From NCBI RefSeq assembly GCF_020404845.1, contig NZ_JAIOJZ010000005.1:1-64000 (forward strand): a DNA stretch of 64,000 bases. Direction: 5' to 3'. Of the stretch, positions 30,691 to 40,883 are shown piece after piece. The position numbers and the translations under genes were made by a program. Numbering within the stretch: position 1 is the first letter of the stretch; every line of letters starts with the position of its first letter. This DNA is from Streptomyces hyderabadensis. Its GTDB lineage: Bacteria; Actinomycetota; Actinomycetes; Streptomycetales; Streptomycetaceae. The notes under the pieces are model-generated. The model worked only from the letters and a program-made list of their open reading frames with translations, ran no database searches and had not been told where the DNA came from.

Positions 30691-32436
30691 TCACGCCTCC
30701 CAAACGGCGGCGGCCGTACGGTCGTCCGCGTATCCCTTGACCCGTACGCCGCTGTCGGCGAGGAACTCCCCCAGCCCGGGCGCCGGGCGGCCCGTCCATC
30801 GCCGCGCGAGGAGTTCGCCCAGCTCGGGCTCGCTCAGCAGCGGCTCGGCGAGGCCCGCGGTGCACATCAGGAGCACGTCACCCGGGCGGGCTACGGAGGC
30901 CCGGAAGCGGAAGGGCTCGCGGGGCGGCTCGGCGGGCGGGCCGTCGTACGGGCCCGGCGGCGTGGTGATGCCGAGGTCCATGGTGAGCCGGTCGCCGTCG
31001 GGCGTCTCGGCCGGCGCGTCGTTGGGCGCGGAGCCGAAGCCGAGGACCGGAGCGCCGGTGACCTCACCGGCGTCCGGCTCCATGTCCTGCCAGGTGCCGT
31101 CGCGCAGCCGGAGCAGCCCGCCCGCGCCGACGCCGAAGAACACCCGGGTTCGGCACTCGGGGTCGGCGGGCAGCAGCAGGCAGCGCAGGGTGGCCGCGTA
31201 CTCGTCCGGGGCGAGACCCTGTTCGGCGGCACCGGCCCGGAGCCGGCCGAGGCTGCGGTCGGTGAGGCGGTGCAGGCCGGACTTCAGGTCGCCGCGGCGA
31301 GCGGCCCGCAGGTCCTCGGCGAGCCGGGCGTGGCTGCGGCCCACGGCCCGCCCGATCCACCGGCACACCTCGGCCGCCGCCCGGTGCGCCCCGGCGGTGG
31401 CGCGGGCGCCGGTCGCCATGGCCACCAGGACCAGGGCGTGCTCACCGGCGCCGAAGCGGGCGACGAGCAGCGCGTCGCGCCGCGGCTCGCCCCGGTAGCG
31501 CGCGGAGTCCCCGCGCACGGAGACGGCGCGCAGCGTGCAGGTCCCGTACCGGGCGCCCTCCAGCACGGTGTCCGGGACCAGCCCGTCGAGGCCGTCGGGG
31601 TCGGCGGGCGGCAGCGCGGTCGGCTCGGCGTCGTAGGTGGGCGGTCCGCTGCCGACGTAGCCGCGGTCGTCGCCGTCCGGCGTGGGGAGGAACTGCGGCG
31701 GGAGCGGGGGCAGGTCGACCAAGGTGCGTGGCGGCGGTCCCGCTTCGGGCGGCTCACTGAGGTCCGCGGCCCCGGTCCCCGAGGTGGTCACCCCCCGCGG
31801 ACCCCCCGACGACGCCTCCCCGGACCCCGCCGGGAAGCTCACCGGACCGGTCGGTGTCGCGGACGGCGGCTCCCAAGGAGCCCTCGGCGCGGGCGGACCC
31901 GCAGGACGCGGCGGGCTGTTGCGGGGCGGGGTGTCGTCCTCGGCGGGTGGTGGGGCCGGGGGGCCGGAGGGGGCACTCCCGGGCGGGGTGTCGTCGGTGC
32001 GCGAGGAGGCTTCGGGGGCGGAGGGTGGCTCGGGGGTCGAGGGGTCGCTGCCCGGCGGGCCGTAGTCACCGCTCCTCGGTGGGTCCGCGGGCTCCGCTGA
32101 GGCGTCGCCGGGCGGGGTGCGGGGGCCGGGGACGGCTGGGGGTGCGGTCCTCGACCACCAGGGCCGTCCCGGTTCGGGCGGGGCGGCGGAATCCGGCGGG
32201 GGCGGGTTCGGCGCGGCGCCCGGGCCCCGGTCCGGCGGGGGCGGGGTCGTCGCAGCGCCGGGGGCCGGTGGGCGGGACACCGTGCCCGACGCCGAGGCGA
32301 AGCGGTCGTCCAGGGAATCGGGTGCGGCCGTGGGGCCGGTGTCGTCGGCGGAGTCGTCGTACAGCTGCCCCCACCAGTCGTCCTCAGGACCGGTGGGACC
32401 GGCGGGACCGGTGGGCCTTCCCCCCTGCTGACTCAT
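30691..32436 (-). CDS. Proline-rich protein with degenerate PP2C-like C-terminal domain
   Basis: A 581-residue protein. Residues 1-280 are low-complexity Pro/Gly/Ser-rich, with repeated PPPP and PPSAP runs. Residues ~295-580 have the outline of a PP2C/SpoIIE-like phosphatase: RAVSVRGDSARYRGEPRRDA, ALVLVAMATG where PP2C has a DGxGG metal motif, then RPGDVLLMCTAGLAEPLL where PP2C has SDG or TDG, and YADDRTAAAVWEA at the end. The metal-binding Asp of DGxGG and of S/TDG are both replaced, so it is probably not an active phosphatase but may bind phosphoproteins. ATG at 32436 fits the family better than upstream in-frame starts. Confidence 0.7.
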   Translation of the reverse strand: MSQQGGRPTGPAGPTGPEDDWWGQLYDDSADDTGPTAAPDSLDDRFASASGTVSRPPAPGAATTPPPPDRGPGAAPNPPPPDSAAPPEPGRPWWSRTAPPAVPGPRTPPGDASAEPADPPRSGDYGPPGSDPSTPEPPSAPEASSRTDDTPPGSAPSGPPAPPPAEDDTPPRNSPPRPAGPPAPRAPWEPPSATPTGPVSFPAGSGEASSGGPRGVTTSGTGAADLSEPPEAGPPPRTLVDLPPLPPQFLPTPDGDDRGYVGSGPPTYDAEPTALPPADPDGLDGLVPDTVLEGARYGTCTLRAVSVRGDSARYRGEPRRDALLVARFGAGEHALVLVAMATGARATAGAHRAAAEVCRWIGRAVGRSHARLAEDLRAARRGDLKSGLHRLTDRSLGRLRAGAAEQGLAPDEYAATLRCLLLPADPECRTRVFFGVGAGGLLRLRDGTWQDMEPDAGEVTGAPVLGFGSAPNDAPAETPDGDRLTMDLGITTPPGPYDGPPAEPPREPFRFRASVARPGDVLLMCTAGLAEPLLSEPELGELLARRWTGRPAPGLGEFLADSGVRVKGYADDRTAAAVWEA

Positions 32437-32726
32437 GCTCCTGATTGTCCACCGACGGAGCCGGATGAAAACGGGGCATCGGAAAATTCGGGCGGTCCGG
32501 CGCGCGCCGGGCGGCGTGTCGGGGGACGCGTCGAACGGTTCTCCGAGGTGGGGTGGCCGAGCGGCCCCACCCCCCACGGGAGGACCGCTCGGCGACGCCA
32601 CCTTGGCAGAGTGACCGGCGGTACGGCGATGATGTCCGGAGGCGGGTTTACGCCGTGGCCGTTTTCCGCCATGGACGTCCTGGCCCGCTGGTGATGATCA
32701 TGGTTCTCGGGGAGGGGCGACGCCTG
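32437..32726. other. Divergent intergenic region, 290 bases
   Basis: No gene is supported. It lies between the minus-strand PP2C-like gene and the plus-strand regulator. The regulator's open frame extends back to 32553, so part of this stretch could be coding if an earlier start is used, but the conserved part begins at 32727. Confidence 0.5.
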
Positions 32727-33710
32727 ATGCTGGGAGTGCTGGGGCTGGAGGACACGCACGAGGCGGCCTACCGGGCGCTGGTGGCGGTGGGCGCGGCCGA
32801 CGTGCCCGATCTGGCGCGGCGGCTGGCACTCGGCGAGCGGGACACCGAGCGCGCGCTGCGCCGCCTGGAGCAGAACGGACTCGCCGCCCAGTCCTCGGCC
32901 CGCCCGGGTCGCTGGGTCGCGGCCCCGCCGGGCGTCGCGCTGGGCGCCCTGCTCACCCAGCAGCGGCACGAGCTGGAGCGGGCGGAGCTGGCCGCGGCGC
33001 TGCTCGCGGAGGAGTACCGCGCGGCGGCGGCCGAGCCCGCGGTGCACGACCTGGTGGAGGTGGTGACCGGCGCCGCGGCCGTCGCCCAGCGCTTCCTCCA
33101 GCTCCAGCTCGGCGCGACCGAAGAGGTGTGCGCACTGGTCACCGACAAGCCGGTCGCGGTGACCGGCATGGAGAACGACGCGGAGGAGCAGGCCACCGGG
33201 CGCGGGGTCCGCTACCGCGTGGTGGTCGAGCGGTCGGTCCTCGACCTGCCGACCGGCATCACCGAGCTGACCGCCGCGCTGGGCCGGGACGAACAGGTCA
33301 GGGTCGTGGACCGGGTGCCGACCAAGCTGGTCGTCGCCGACCGCTCCCTCGCCCTGGTGCCGCTGACCGCGCACTCCTCGGAGCCCGCCGCGCTGGTGGT
33401 GCACGCCAGCGGCCTGCTGGAACTGCTGTCCGGGCTGTTCGAGGCGGTGTGGCGGGACGCCCTCCCGCTGCGGCTGGGCGCCTCCGGCGTGACCGAGCAC
33501 GGCCCGGACGCCCCGGACGGCACCGACCTGGAGATCCTCTCCCTGCTGCTCGCCGGACTGACCGACGCGAGCGTCGCCAAGCAGCTCGACCTGGGCCTGC
33601 GCACGGTGCAGCGGCGGGTGAAGCGCCTGATGGAGCTGACCGGGGTCACCACCCGGCTCCAGCTGGGCTGGCACGCGTACGAAAGGGACTGGGTGGCCAG
33701 AAAGCACTGA
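32727..33710 (+). CDS. TrmB-like/LuxR-type transcriptional regulator
   Basis: A 327-residue regulator with two DNA-binding ends. The N-terminal winged helix is TrmB-like: MLGVLGLEDTHEAAYRALVA, ARRLALGERDTERALRRLEQ and NGLAAQ. The middle ~200 residues (RVVDRVPTKLVVADRSLALV and others) are a PLD-like effector region. The C terminus is a LuxR-type HTH: EILSLLLAGLTDASVAKQLD with LGLRTVQRRVKRLMELTGV. This architecture is common among Streptomyces orphan regulators. ATG at 32727 is chosen because GGAGGGG lies upstream and homology begins there. It has no kinase partner. Confidence 0.78.
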   Translation: MLGVLGLEDTHEAAYRALVAVGAADVPDLARRLALGERDTERALRRLEQNGLAAQSSARPGRWVAAPPGVALGALLTQQRHELERAELAAALLAEEYRAAAAEPAVHDLVEVVTGAAAVAQRFLQLQLGATEEVCALVTDKPVAVTGMENDAEEQATGRGVRYRVVVERSVLDLPTGITELTAALGRDEQVRVVDRVPTKLVVADRSLALVPLTAHSSEPAALVVHASGLLELLSGLFEAVWRDALPLRLGASGVTEHGPDAPDGTDLEILSLLLAGLTDASVAKQLDLGLRTVQRRVKRLMELTGVTTRLQLGWHAYERDWVARKH

Positions 33711-33782
33711 CCGGGGCCCCGCCCCGGCCACCGGCCGCACCGGACTTCTGCGGACCGGGCCCGACTCCTGCACCCTGGACAG

Positions 33783-34265
33783 ATGGGAGCGTGGGACCTC
33801 CTGCTGACCGGCCTGGTCATTCTGCTCGGGCTGTGCGGCGTCCTGCTGCCCGGCGTGCCCGGGTCGTGGCTGGTGTGGGCCGGGGTCCTGTGGTGGGCGC
33901 TGAAGGATCCGCAGCCGCTCGCGTGGGCGGTCCTGGTCGGCTCCACCGTCGTGCTGCTGCTGTCCCGGGCGGTGCGCTGGGCGCTGCCGACCCGCAGGAG
34001 ACGCCGCGACGAGGCGATGCGCAGGCTGACGGCCTACGCGGGCGCCGGCGCCGTGCTCGGCTTCGTCCTCGTCCCCGTGCTCGGCGCGATCCCCGGGTTC
34101 ATGGGCGGCATCTACCTCGCCGAGCGGCTGCGGCTGGGGCGGCACGGCGAGGCGATGGCGTCGCTGCGGACGGCGATGCGCCACGGCGGCGCCGATCTGC
34201 TGACCGAGCTGTTCGCCTGCCTGCTGATCACCGGGGCGTGGCTGGGAGCGGTGCTGGCCGGCTGA
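33783..34265 (+). CDS. DUF456 family small membrane protein
   Basis: A 160-residue membrane protein with the DUF456 pattern: WDLLLTGLVILLGLCGVLLP-GVPGSWLVWAGVLWW, then LAWAVLVGSTVVLLLSRAV, then a glycine-rich YAGAGAVLGFVLVPVLGAIP-GFMGGIYLAERLR, and a final span TELFACLLITGAWLGAVLAG. The paired GVPG/GIPG-like loops are the family mark. Function unknown. Its last 38 bases overlap the end of the convergent ogt gene. Confidence 0.8.
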   Translation: MGAWDLLLTGLVILLGLCGVLLPGVPGSWLVWAGVLWWALKDPQPLAWAVLVGSTVVLLLSRAVRWALPTRRRRRDEAMRRLTAYAGAGAVLGFVLVPVLGAIPGFMGGIYLAERLRLGRHGEAMASLRTAMRHGGADLLTELFACLLITGAWLGAVLAG

Positions 34266-34761
34266 CCGGCGCGCCCTCCAGCGCCAGCAGCCGCGTCTTG
34301 CGCTCCAGTCCGCCCGCGTACCCGGTCAGGGAGCCGTCGGCGCCGATCACCCGGTGGCAGGGGCGCAGGATCAGCAGCGGATTCGCGCCGATCGCGCCCC
34401 CGACGGCGCGTACCGCCGGTCGCGAGGCCCCGATGCGCGCGGCGATCTCGCCGTACGTCGTCGTCGCGCCGTAGGGCACGTCGTCCAGGGCGGCCCACAC
34501 CCGCTCCCGGAAGGCGGTGCCCTCGGCGCGCAGCGGCAGCCGGAACTCCGTCAGCTCCCCGGCGAAGTAGGCGCCGAGCTGCTCCTCGGCCGCCCGGAAG
34601 GGCCCGGCGTCGTGCCGCCACCCGTCCCGGACGCTCCGGCCGCCCTTCTGCCCGGGTACCGAGAGGGAGGTGAGGGTGCCGTCAAAGGCGGCGGTGAGGA
34701 GCAGCCGCCCGACGGGGCTGTCCACCTCGTACCAGTACGTCATGTCCGTCGTGGTGGTCAT
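34228..34761 (-). CDS. ogt: Methylated-DNA--protein-cysteine methyltransferase
   Basis: A 177-residue suicide repair protein that removes methyl groups from O6-methylguanine. The active site PCHRVIG carries the acceptor Cys135, preceded by the Asn of GAIGANPL and the DNA-binding arginine region RPAVRAVGGAIG. VPYGATTTYGEIA is also conserved. ATG at 34761 overlaps the Ada-AlkA stop by 4 bases, so the two alkylation-repair genes are coupled. The 3' end overlaps the convergent DUF456 gene by 38 bases. Confidence 0.93.
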   Translation of the reverse strand: MTTTTDMTYWYEVDSPVGRLLLTAAFDGTLTSLSVPGQKGGRSVRDGWRHDAGPFRAAEEQLGAYFAGELTEFRLPLRAEGTAFRERVWAALDDVPYGATTTYGEIAARIGASRPAVRAVGGAIGANPLLILRPCHRVIGADGSLTGYAGGLERKTRLLALEGAPVSRPAPLPATPR

Positions 34762-36209
34762 CGGTCGTTCTCCCACTCTCCTGCTGCGCGCAGGTGGTTC
34801 ATTGCGTACGAGCGCCAGGGGCGCCAGGTGTCGGGGACGGCGGCGCCCGGCGGGGCGACGTCGGGGTCGCCGAGGGCGCGGGTGCGCACGACGGCGACGG
34901 TACGGGCGTCCAGCCCGGGTACGGCGAGCAGGGCGCGCTCGGCCTCGTCCCGGTCGGCGCCCGGGTCCAGGCGGACGGTGCCGTCGGCGAGGGCGGCGGC
35001 GAGCGCGCCCGGGGTGCCCTCCGGCACTGCCTCGGCCAGGACGGCCGGTTCGGGGAAGAGATGGGTGAGGGTGCCGCAGGGCGCGTCGAGCGCCTTGCCG
35101 TACCGCTGGACGAACCGCTCCGCCTCCGCGCGCCCCACCAGGGCCCGCACCGCCAGTTCGCCGGGGTCGGCGGTGCCCGGTGAGCGCAGCCCGGGGCGGG
35201 CGGCGACCAGCGGGGCGAGCCGGGGATCGGCGCCGAGCCGCTCGTCGACGGCGTACGGGTCGGCGTCGAGGTCGAACAGCCGCCGCAGCCGCTGCACGGA
35301 GGTGGTCAGGTCGCGCAGGTCGGTCAGGTGGAGGCGGGCCTCCAGCCAGCCCCCGCCGCCGGTGCCCGGCCCGCCGGGCCCTCCCGGCCGCCCCGGTCGC
35401 TCCTGGACGGCGACGATCCCGGTGCCGTACGGCAGGCGCAGGGTGCGCCGGTAGACGCGGCGGCCCCTCTCGCCGCTCACCTCCTCGACGCCCGCGACGG
35501 CCTCCCGCTGGAGCAGGTCGAAGACGGACCCGTGCTGGTAGGGCCCGCGGTGGGCGAGCCGCAGCGGCACACCGGCCGAGGGGGTGGCCGCGCGCCGGGC
35601 GGCCCGGTCGCGGGCCGGGGCGGCGGCGCGCAGCTCGCTGGGGGTGGCCGCGTACACGGCCCGGATGGTGTCGTTGAACTGCCGCACGCTGGCGAAACCC
35701 GAGGCGAAGGCGATCTCGGTGACCGGCAGGCCGGTGGTCTGCAGCAGGACGCGTGCGGTGTGCGCCCGCTGCGCGCGGGCCAGGGCCACGGGCCCGGCGC
35801 CCACCTCGGCGGTGAGCTGCCGCTGCACCTGGCGGGCGCTGTAGCCGAGCCGGACGGCGAGTCCGGCGACGCCCTCGCGGTCGACGACGCCGTCGCCGAT
35901 CAGCCGCATGGCCCGGCCGACGACGTCGGCGCGGACGTTCCAGTCCGCGGAGCCCGGCACGGCGTCGGGACGGCACCGCCGGCAGGCCCGGAAGCCCGAG
36001 CCCTGCGCGGCGGCGGCCGTCGCGAAGAACCGCACGTTGCGCCGCTTCGGTGTGACCGCGGGGCAGCTGGGCCGGCAGTAGATGCCGGTGGTCTCGACGG
36101 CGAAGAAGAACGCGCCGTCGAACCGGGCGTCCCGGCTCCGCACGGCCTCGTACCGGACGTCCTCGGGCGCGTCCGCGTGCTCCGTTGTCCGCACTGTCTG
36201 TGGTGTCAC
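34758..36209 (-). CDS. Ada-type regulator fused to AlkA 3-methyladenine glycosylase
   Basis: A 483-residue four-part protein. The Ada zinc domain has Cys45, Cys49, Cys76 and Cys79 (GIYCRPSC ... CRRCR); the first is the methylphosphotriester acceptor in Ada. An AraC-type HTH follows (LAVRLGYSARQVQRQLTAEV, and AFASGFASVRQFNDTIRA). The C-terminal half is AlkA: an N-terminal sheet domain and the HhH-GPD fold with ELAVRALVGRAEAERFVQRY and, near the end, TWRPWRSYAMNHLRA. The usual AlkA catalytic Asp lies in the VAPPGAAVPDTWRPWR stretch. It senses methyl damage, activates transcription and excises alkylated bases. The start is GTG at 36209, preceded by GGAGA; an upstream ATG at 36260 has no site. 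Confidence 0.87.
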   Translation of the reverse strand: MTPQTVRTTEHADAPEDVRYEAVRSRDARFDGAFFFAVETTGIYCRPSCPAVTPKRRNVRFFATAAAAQGSGFRACRRCRPDAVPGSADWNVRADVVGRAMRLIGDGVVDREGVAGLAVRLGYSARQVQRQLTAEVGAGPVALARAQRAHTARVLLQTTGLPVTEIAFASGFASVRQFNDTIRAVYAATPSELRAAAPARDRAARRAATPSAGVPLRLAHRGPYQHGSVFDLLQREAVAGVEEVSGERGRRVYRRTLRLPYGTGIVAVQERPGRPGGPGGPGTGGGGWLEARLHLTDLRDLTTSVQRLRRLFDLDADPYAVDERLGADPRLAPLVAARPGLRSPGTADPGELAVRALVGRAEAERFVQRYGKALDAPCGTLTHLFPEPAVLAEAVPEGTPGALAAALADGTVRLDPGADRDEAERALLAVPGLDARTVAVVRTRALGDPDVAPPGAAVPDTWRPWRSYAMNHLRAAGEWENDR

Positions 36210-36281
36210 GCAGTCCAGTCTCCGCCGGCCCGGCGGACCGGGCTGGCGGAAATCGGACATCGCGTCGGCGCGGCGGCCGGG

Positions 36282-37400
36282 CTACCGCAGGCCGCCCCGC
36301 TTGGCCTCCATGGCGGCCTTGCCGATGGCGCCCCGGCGCTTGAACTCCTTGCGCATCTCGGCCCGCACCCGGGCGTCGGTCTTGGCGACGATGCGCTGGT
36401 TCTCCCGCATCAGCTTGCGGTAGCTCTCCAGCCGCCGCTCGGGCAGCGCACCGCTGTCGATGGCGGCGAGGACGGCGCAGCCCGGCTCGCTGTCGTGGGC
36501 GCAGTCGTGGAACCGGCAGTCCTCGGCCAGCTCCGCGATCTCGGCGAACACCTGGTCCACCCCGCTGCCCGCGTCGAAGAGCCCGACGCCCCGCAGCCCG
36601 GGGGTGTCGATCAGCACTCCCCCGCCGGGCAGGGCGAGGAGGTTGCGGGTGGTGGTGGTGTGCCGGCCCTTGCCGTCGACGTCGCGGATGGCCTGGACCC
36701 CCATGACGTCCTCGCCGAGCAGCGCGTTGGCGAGGGTGGACTTGCCGGCGCCGGACTGCCCGAGCAGCACGGCGGTGCCCTGGGAGACGACGGCGGCGAG
36801 CACGTCGAGCCCCTCGCCCTGCTCGGCGCTGACCGGCAGCACCGGCACCCCGGGCGCGGTGGTCTCTACGTCCTGGACGAGGTACGCCAGGGTCACCGGG
36901 TCGGGCACGAGGTCGGCCTTGGTGAGGACGACCAGGGGCTGGGCCCCGGATTCCCAGCCGAGGGCGAGGAACCGTTCGATCCGGGCGAGGTCCAGCTCGA
37001 CGGCGAGCGACACGGCGACGATCGCGTGGTCGACGTTGGCCGCGAGGATCTGCCCCTCGGACCGCTTGGAGGAGGTGGAGCGCACGAAGGCCGTACGGCG
37101 GGGCAGACACGTCCGTACGTAGCGCGGGTTGCCGTCCGGTTCGACGGCGACCCAGTCGCCGGTGCACACGACGCGCAGCGGGTCGTGGGGCGTGACGAAC
37201 GCGGTGTCGGCGCGCAGCACACCGTGCGCGGTGACGACGTCGCACTGCCCGCGGTCGACCCGCACGACCCGTCCGGGCAGCAGCCCTTCGGCGGCGTACG
37301 GCGCGAACGCGTCGGCCCAGGAGTCGTCCCAGCCGTACGCGGACAGGGCGGAGTGGGTGGAGGCGGAGGAAGCGGACGAGGTGGAAGACGTGGAAGTCAA
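36282..37400 (-). CDS. rsgA: Ribosome small-subunit GTPase RsgA
   Basis: A 372-residue circularly permuted GTPase that helps 30S subunit maturation. An OB-like N-terminal domain precedes the G domain, whose motifs appear in permuted order: G4 VLTKADL (160-163), G5 PVSAEQG, G1 GQSGAGKS (214-221) and G3 DTPGLRG. The C-terminal zinc knuckle is CRFHDCAHDSEPGC. The N terminus is a Ser/Thr run encoded by near-repetitive codons (TSTSSTSSASSAS). It appears to start with TTG at 37400 after GAAGGG. It follows the 23-residue peptide gene by 54 bases. Confidence 0.9.
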   Translation of the reverse strand: MTSTSSTSSASSASTHSALSAYGWDDSWADAFAPYAAEGLLPGRVVRVDRGQCDVVTAHGVLRADTAFVTPHDPLRVVCTGDWVAVEPDGNPRYVRTCLPRRTAFVRSTSSKRSEGQILAANVDHAIVAVSLAVELDLARIERFLALGWESGAQPLVVLTKADLVPDPVTLAYLVQDVETTAPGVPVLPVSAEQGEGLDVLAAVVSQGTAVLLGQSGAGKSTLANALLGEDVMGVQAIRDVDGKGRHTTTTRNLLALPGGGVLIDTPGLRGVGLFDAGSGVDQVFAEIAELAEDCRFHDCAHDSEPGCAVLAAIDSGALPERRLESYRKLMRENQRIVAKTDARVRAEMRKEFKRRGAIGKAAMEAKRGGLR

Positions 37401-37454
37401 GGGGTGACCCTTCAGGGTGCGGCCCCGGCGCGAGGGCTCAGGGAGCGGCTGAGA

Positions 37455-37526
37455 TCAGCCGGCGGCCGCGGAGGTGGACTCGATGGACTCCTGGATGCGG
37501 GCAGCGCCCGTCACAGTGACAGCCAT
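37455..37526 (-). CDS. 23-residue peptide encoded between radical SAM gene and rsgA
   Basis: ATG at 37526 is preceded by an almost ideal GAGGAGGT with 7-base spacing, and the frame ends in TGA at 37455. The peptide starts MAVTVTGAARIQESIES and ends TSAAAG; it contains four Thr/Val pairs or single Thr near the start, three Ser, two Glu and no Cys, Trp, Tyr or Phe. It lies 119 bases after the radical SAM stop on the same strand. A perfect 8-bp hairpin is just upstream and GGCTGA-GA-TCAGCC (37447-37460) surrounds its stop codon. It may be a modified-peptide precursor for the radical SAM enzyme, a leader peptide for rsgA, or a small protein of its own. Confidence 0.55.
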   Translation of the reverse strand: MAVTVTGAARIQESIESTSAAAG

Positions 37527-37556
37527 GGTCGACACCTCCTCGGCAAGATCCCTGTC

Positions 37557-37576
37557 GGCGGCCCCGTTGGGCCGCC
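37557..37576. terminator. 8-bp hairpin upstream of the 23-residue peptide gene
   Basis: GGCGGCCC-CGTT-GGGCCGCC is a perfect 8-bp stem with a 4-base loop, 31 bases upstream of the peptide start and 69 bases after the radical SAM stop. It could end the radical SAM transcript or act as a leader structure that controls the peptide and rsgA. Confidence 0.6.
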
Positions 37577-37645
37577 GCTCGAACATCGGTCACCTTAGCC
37601 GCGCGGCCGAGGGCCGCGCCACCGAATAACCACGAACCCTCCGGC

Positions 37646-40340
<2,695 letters not shown>

Positions 40341-40358
40341 CGCCGGGTCCGGGCTGGG

Positions 40359-40883
40359 TCAGTGATCGGCGCAGCAGGGTGTCGGGTCGGGGTCCTCGAA
40401 CGGCACCAGGGTGCCGCCCGCCGCGGGCATGGCGGCCAGCACCAGACGGCCGTCCTGCCAGTGCGGGCGGACGTGCTCCCGGGTGACCAGCCGGGTGTCC
40501 GGGGCGGGTTGGTCCGCCGTGCCCAGGACGGTCACCCGGTCGATCGCGGAGCGGGCGAGCAGCTCGGCGAGCGTGAGGGTGCCGGTGAGGGCGGCCGCGC
40601 CCGGGTAGAGCACGGCGCGGCCGGTCTCGTCCCAGGCGCCGTCGCGGACCGCGTACCCCCGGGCGGTGAGCCGGTCCCGGGCGGTGCGCAGGACCGGCTC
40701 GGCCTCGGCGGCCAGCGACAGGGCGACCCGCGGGCGGCCGTCCCGCACCAGGTGCGTGCAGCCGAACACGCCCTCGGGTAGGGAGAGTTCGGCCGCCAGC
40801 GCCCGGAGCAGGTGATCGGCCTCGCGCAGGGTGGTCGCGTCGGTGTCGATGCCGAGGACGTACGGCGCGGCGGCCGGGGTCAC
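40359..40883 (-). CDS. Hypothetical protein coupled to the PHP hydrolase
   Basis: A 174-residue protein I do not recognise. It begins PAAAPYVLGIDTDATTLREA, has HLVRDGRPRVALSLAAEAEP in the middle and ends in DPDPTPCCADH with a CC-x2-H group that might bind a metal. GTG at 40883 overlaps the stop of the His-rich PHP gene by 4 bases (GTGA), so the two are made together. No signal peptide or membrane span. Linkage to a metal-dependent hydrolase and its own Cys/His tail hint at a metal-related role (inference). Confidence 0.65.
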   Translation of the reverse strand: MTPAAAPYVLGIDTDATTLREADHLLRALAAELSLPEGVFGCTHLVRDGRPRVALSLAAEAEPVLRTARDRLTARGYAVRDGAWDETGRAVLYPGAAALTGTLTLAELLARSAIDRVTVLGTADQPAPDTRLVTREHVRPHWQDGRLVLAAMPAAGGTLVPFEDPDPTPCCADH

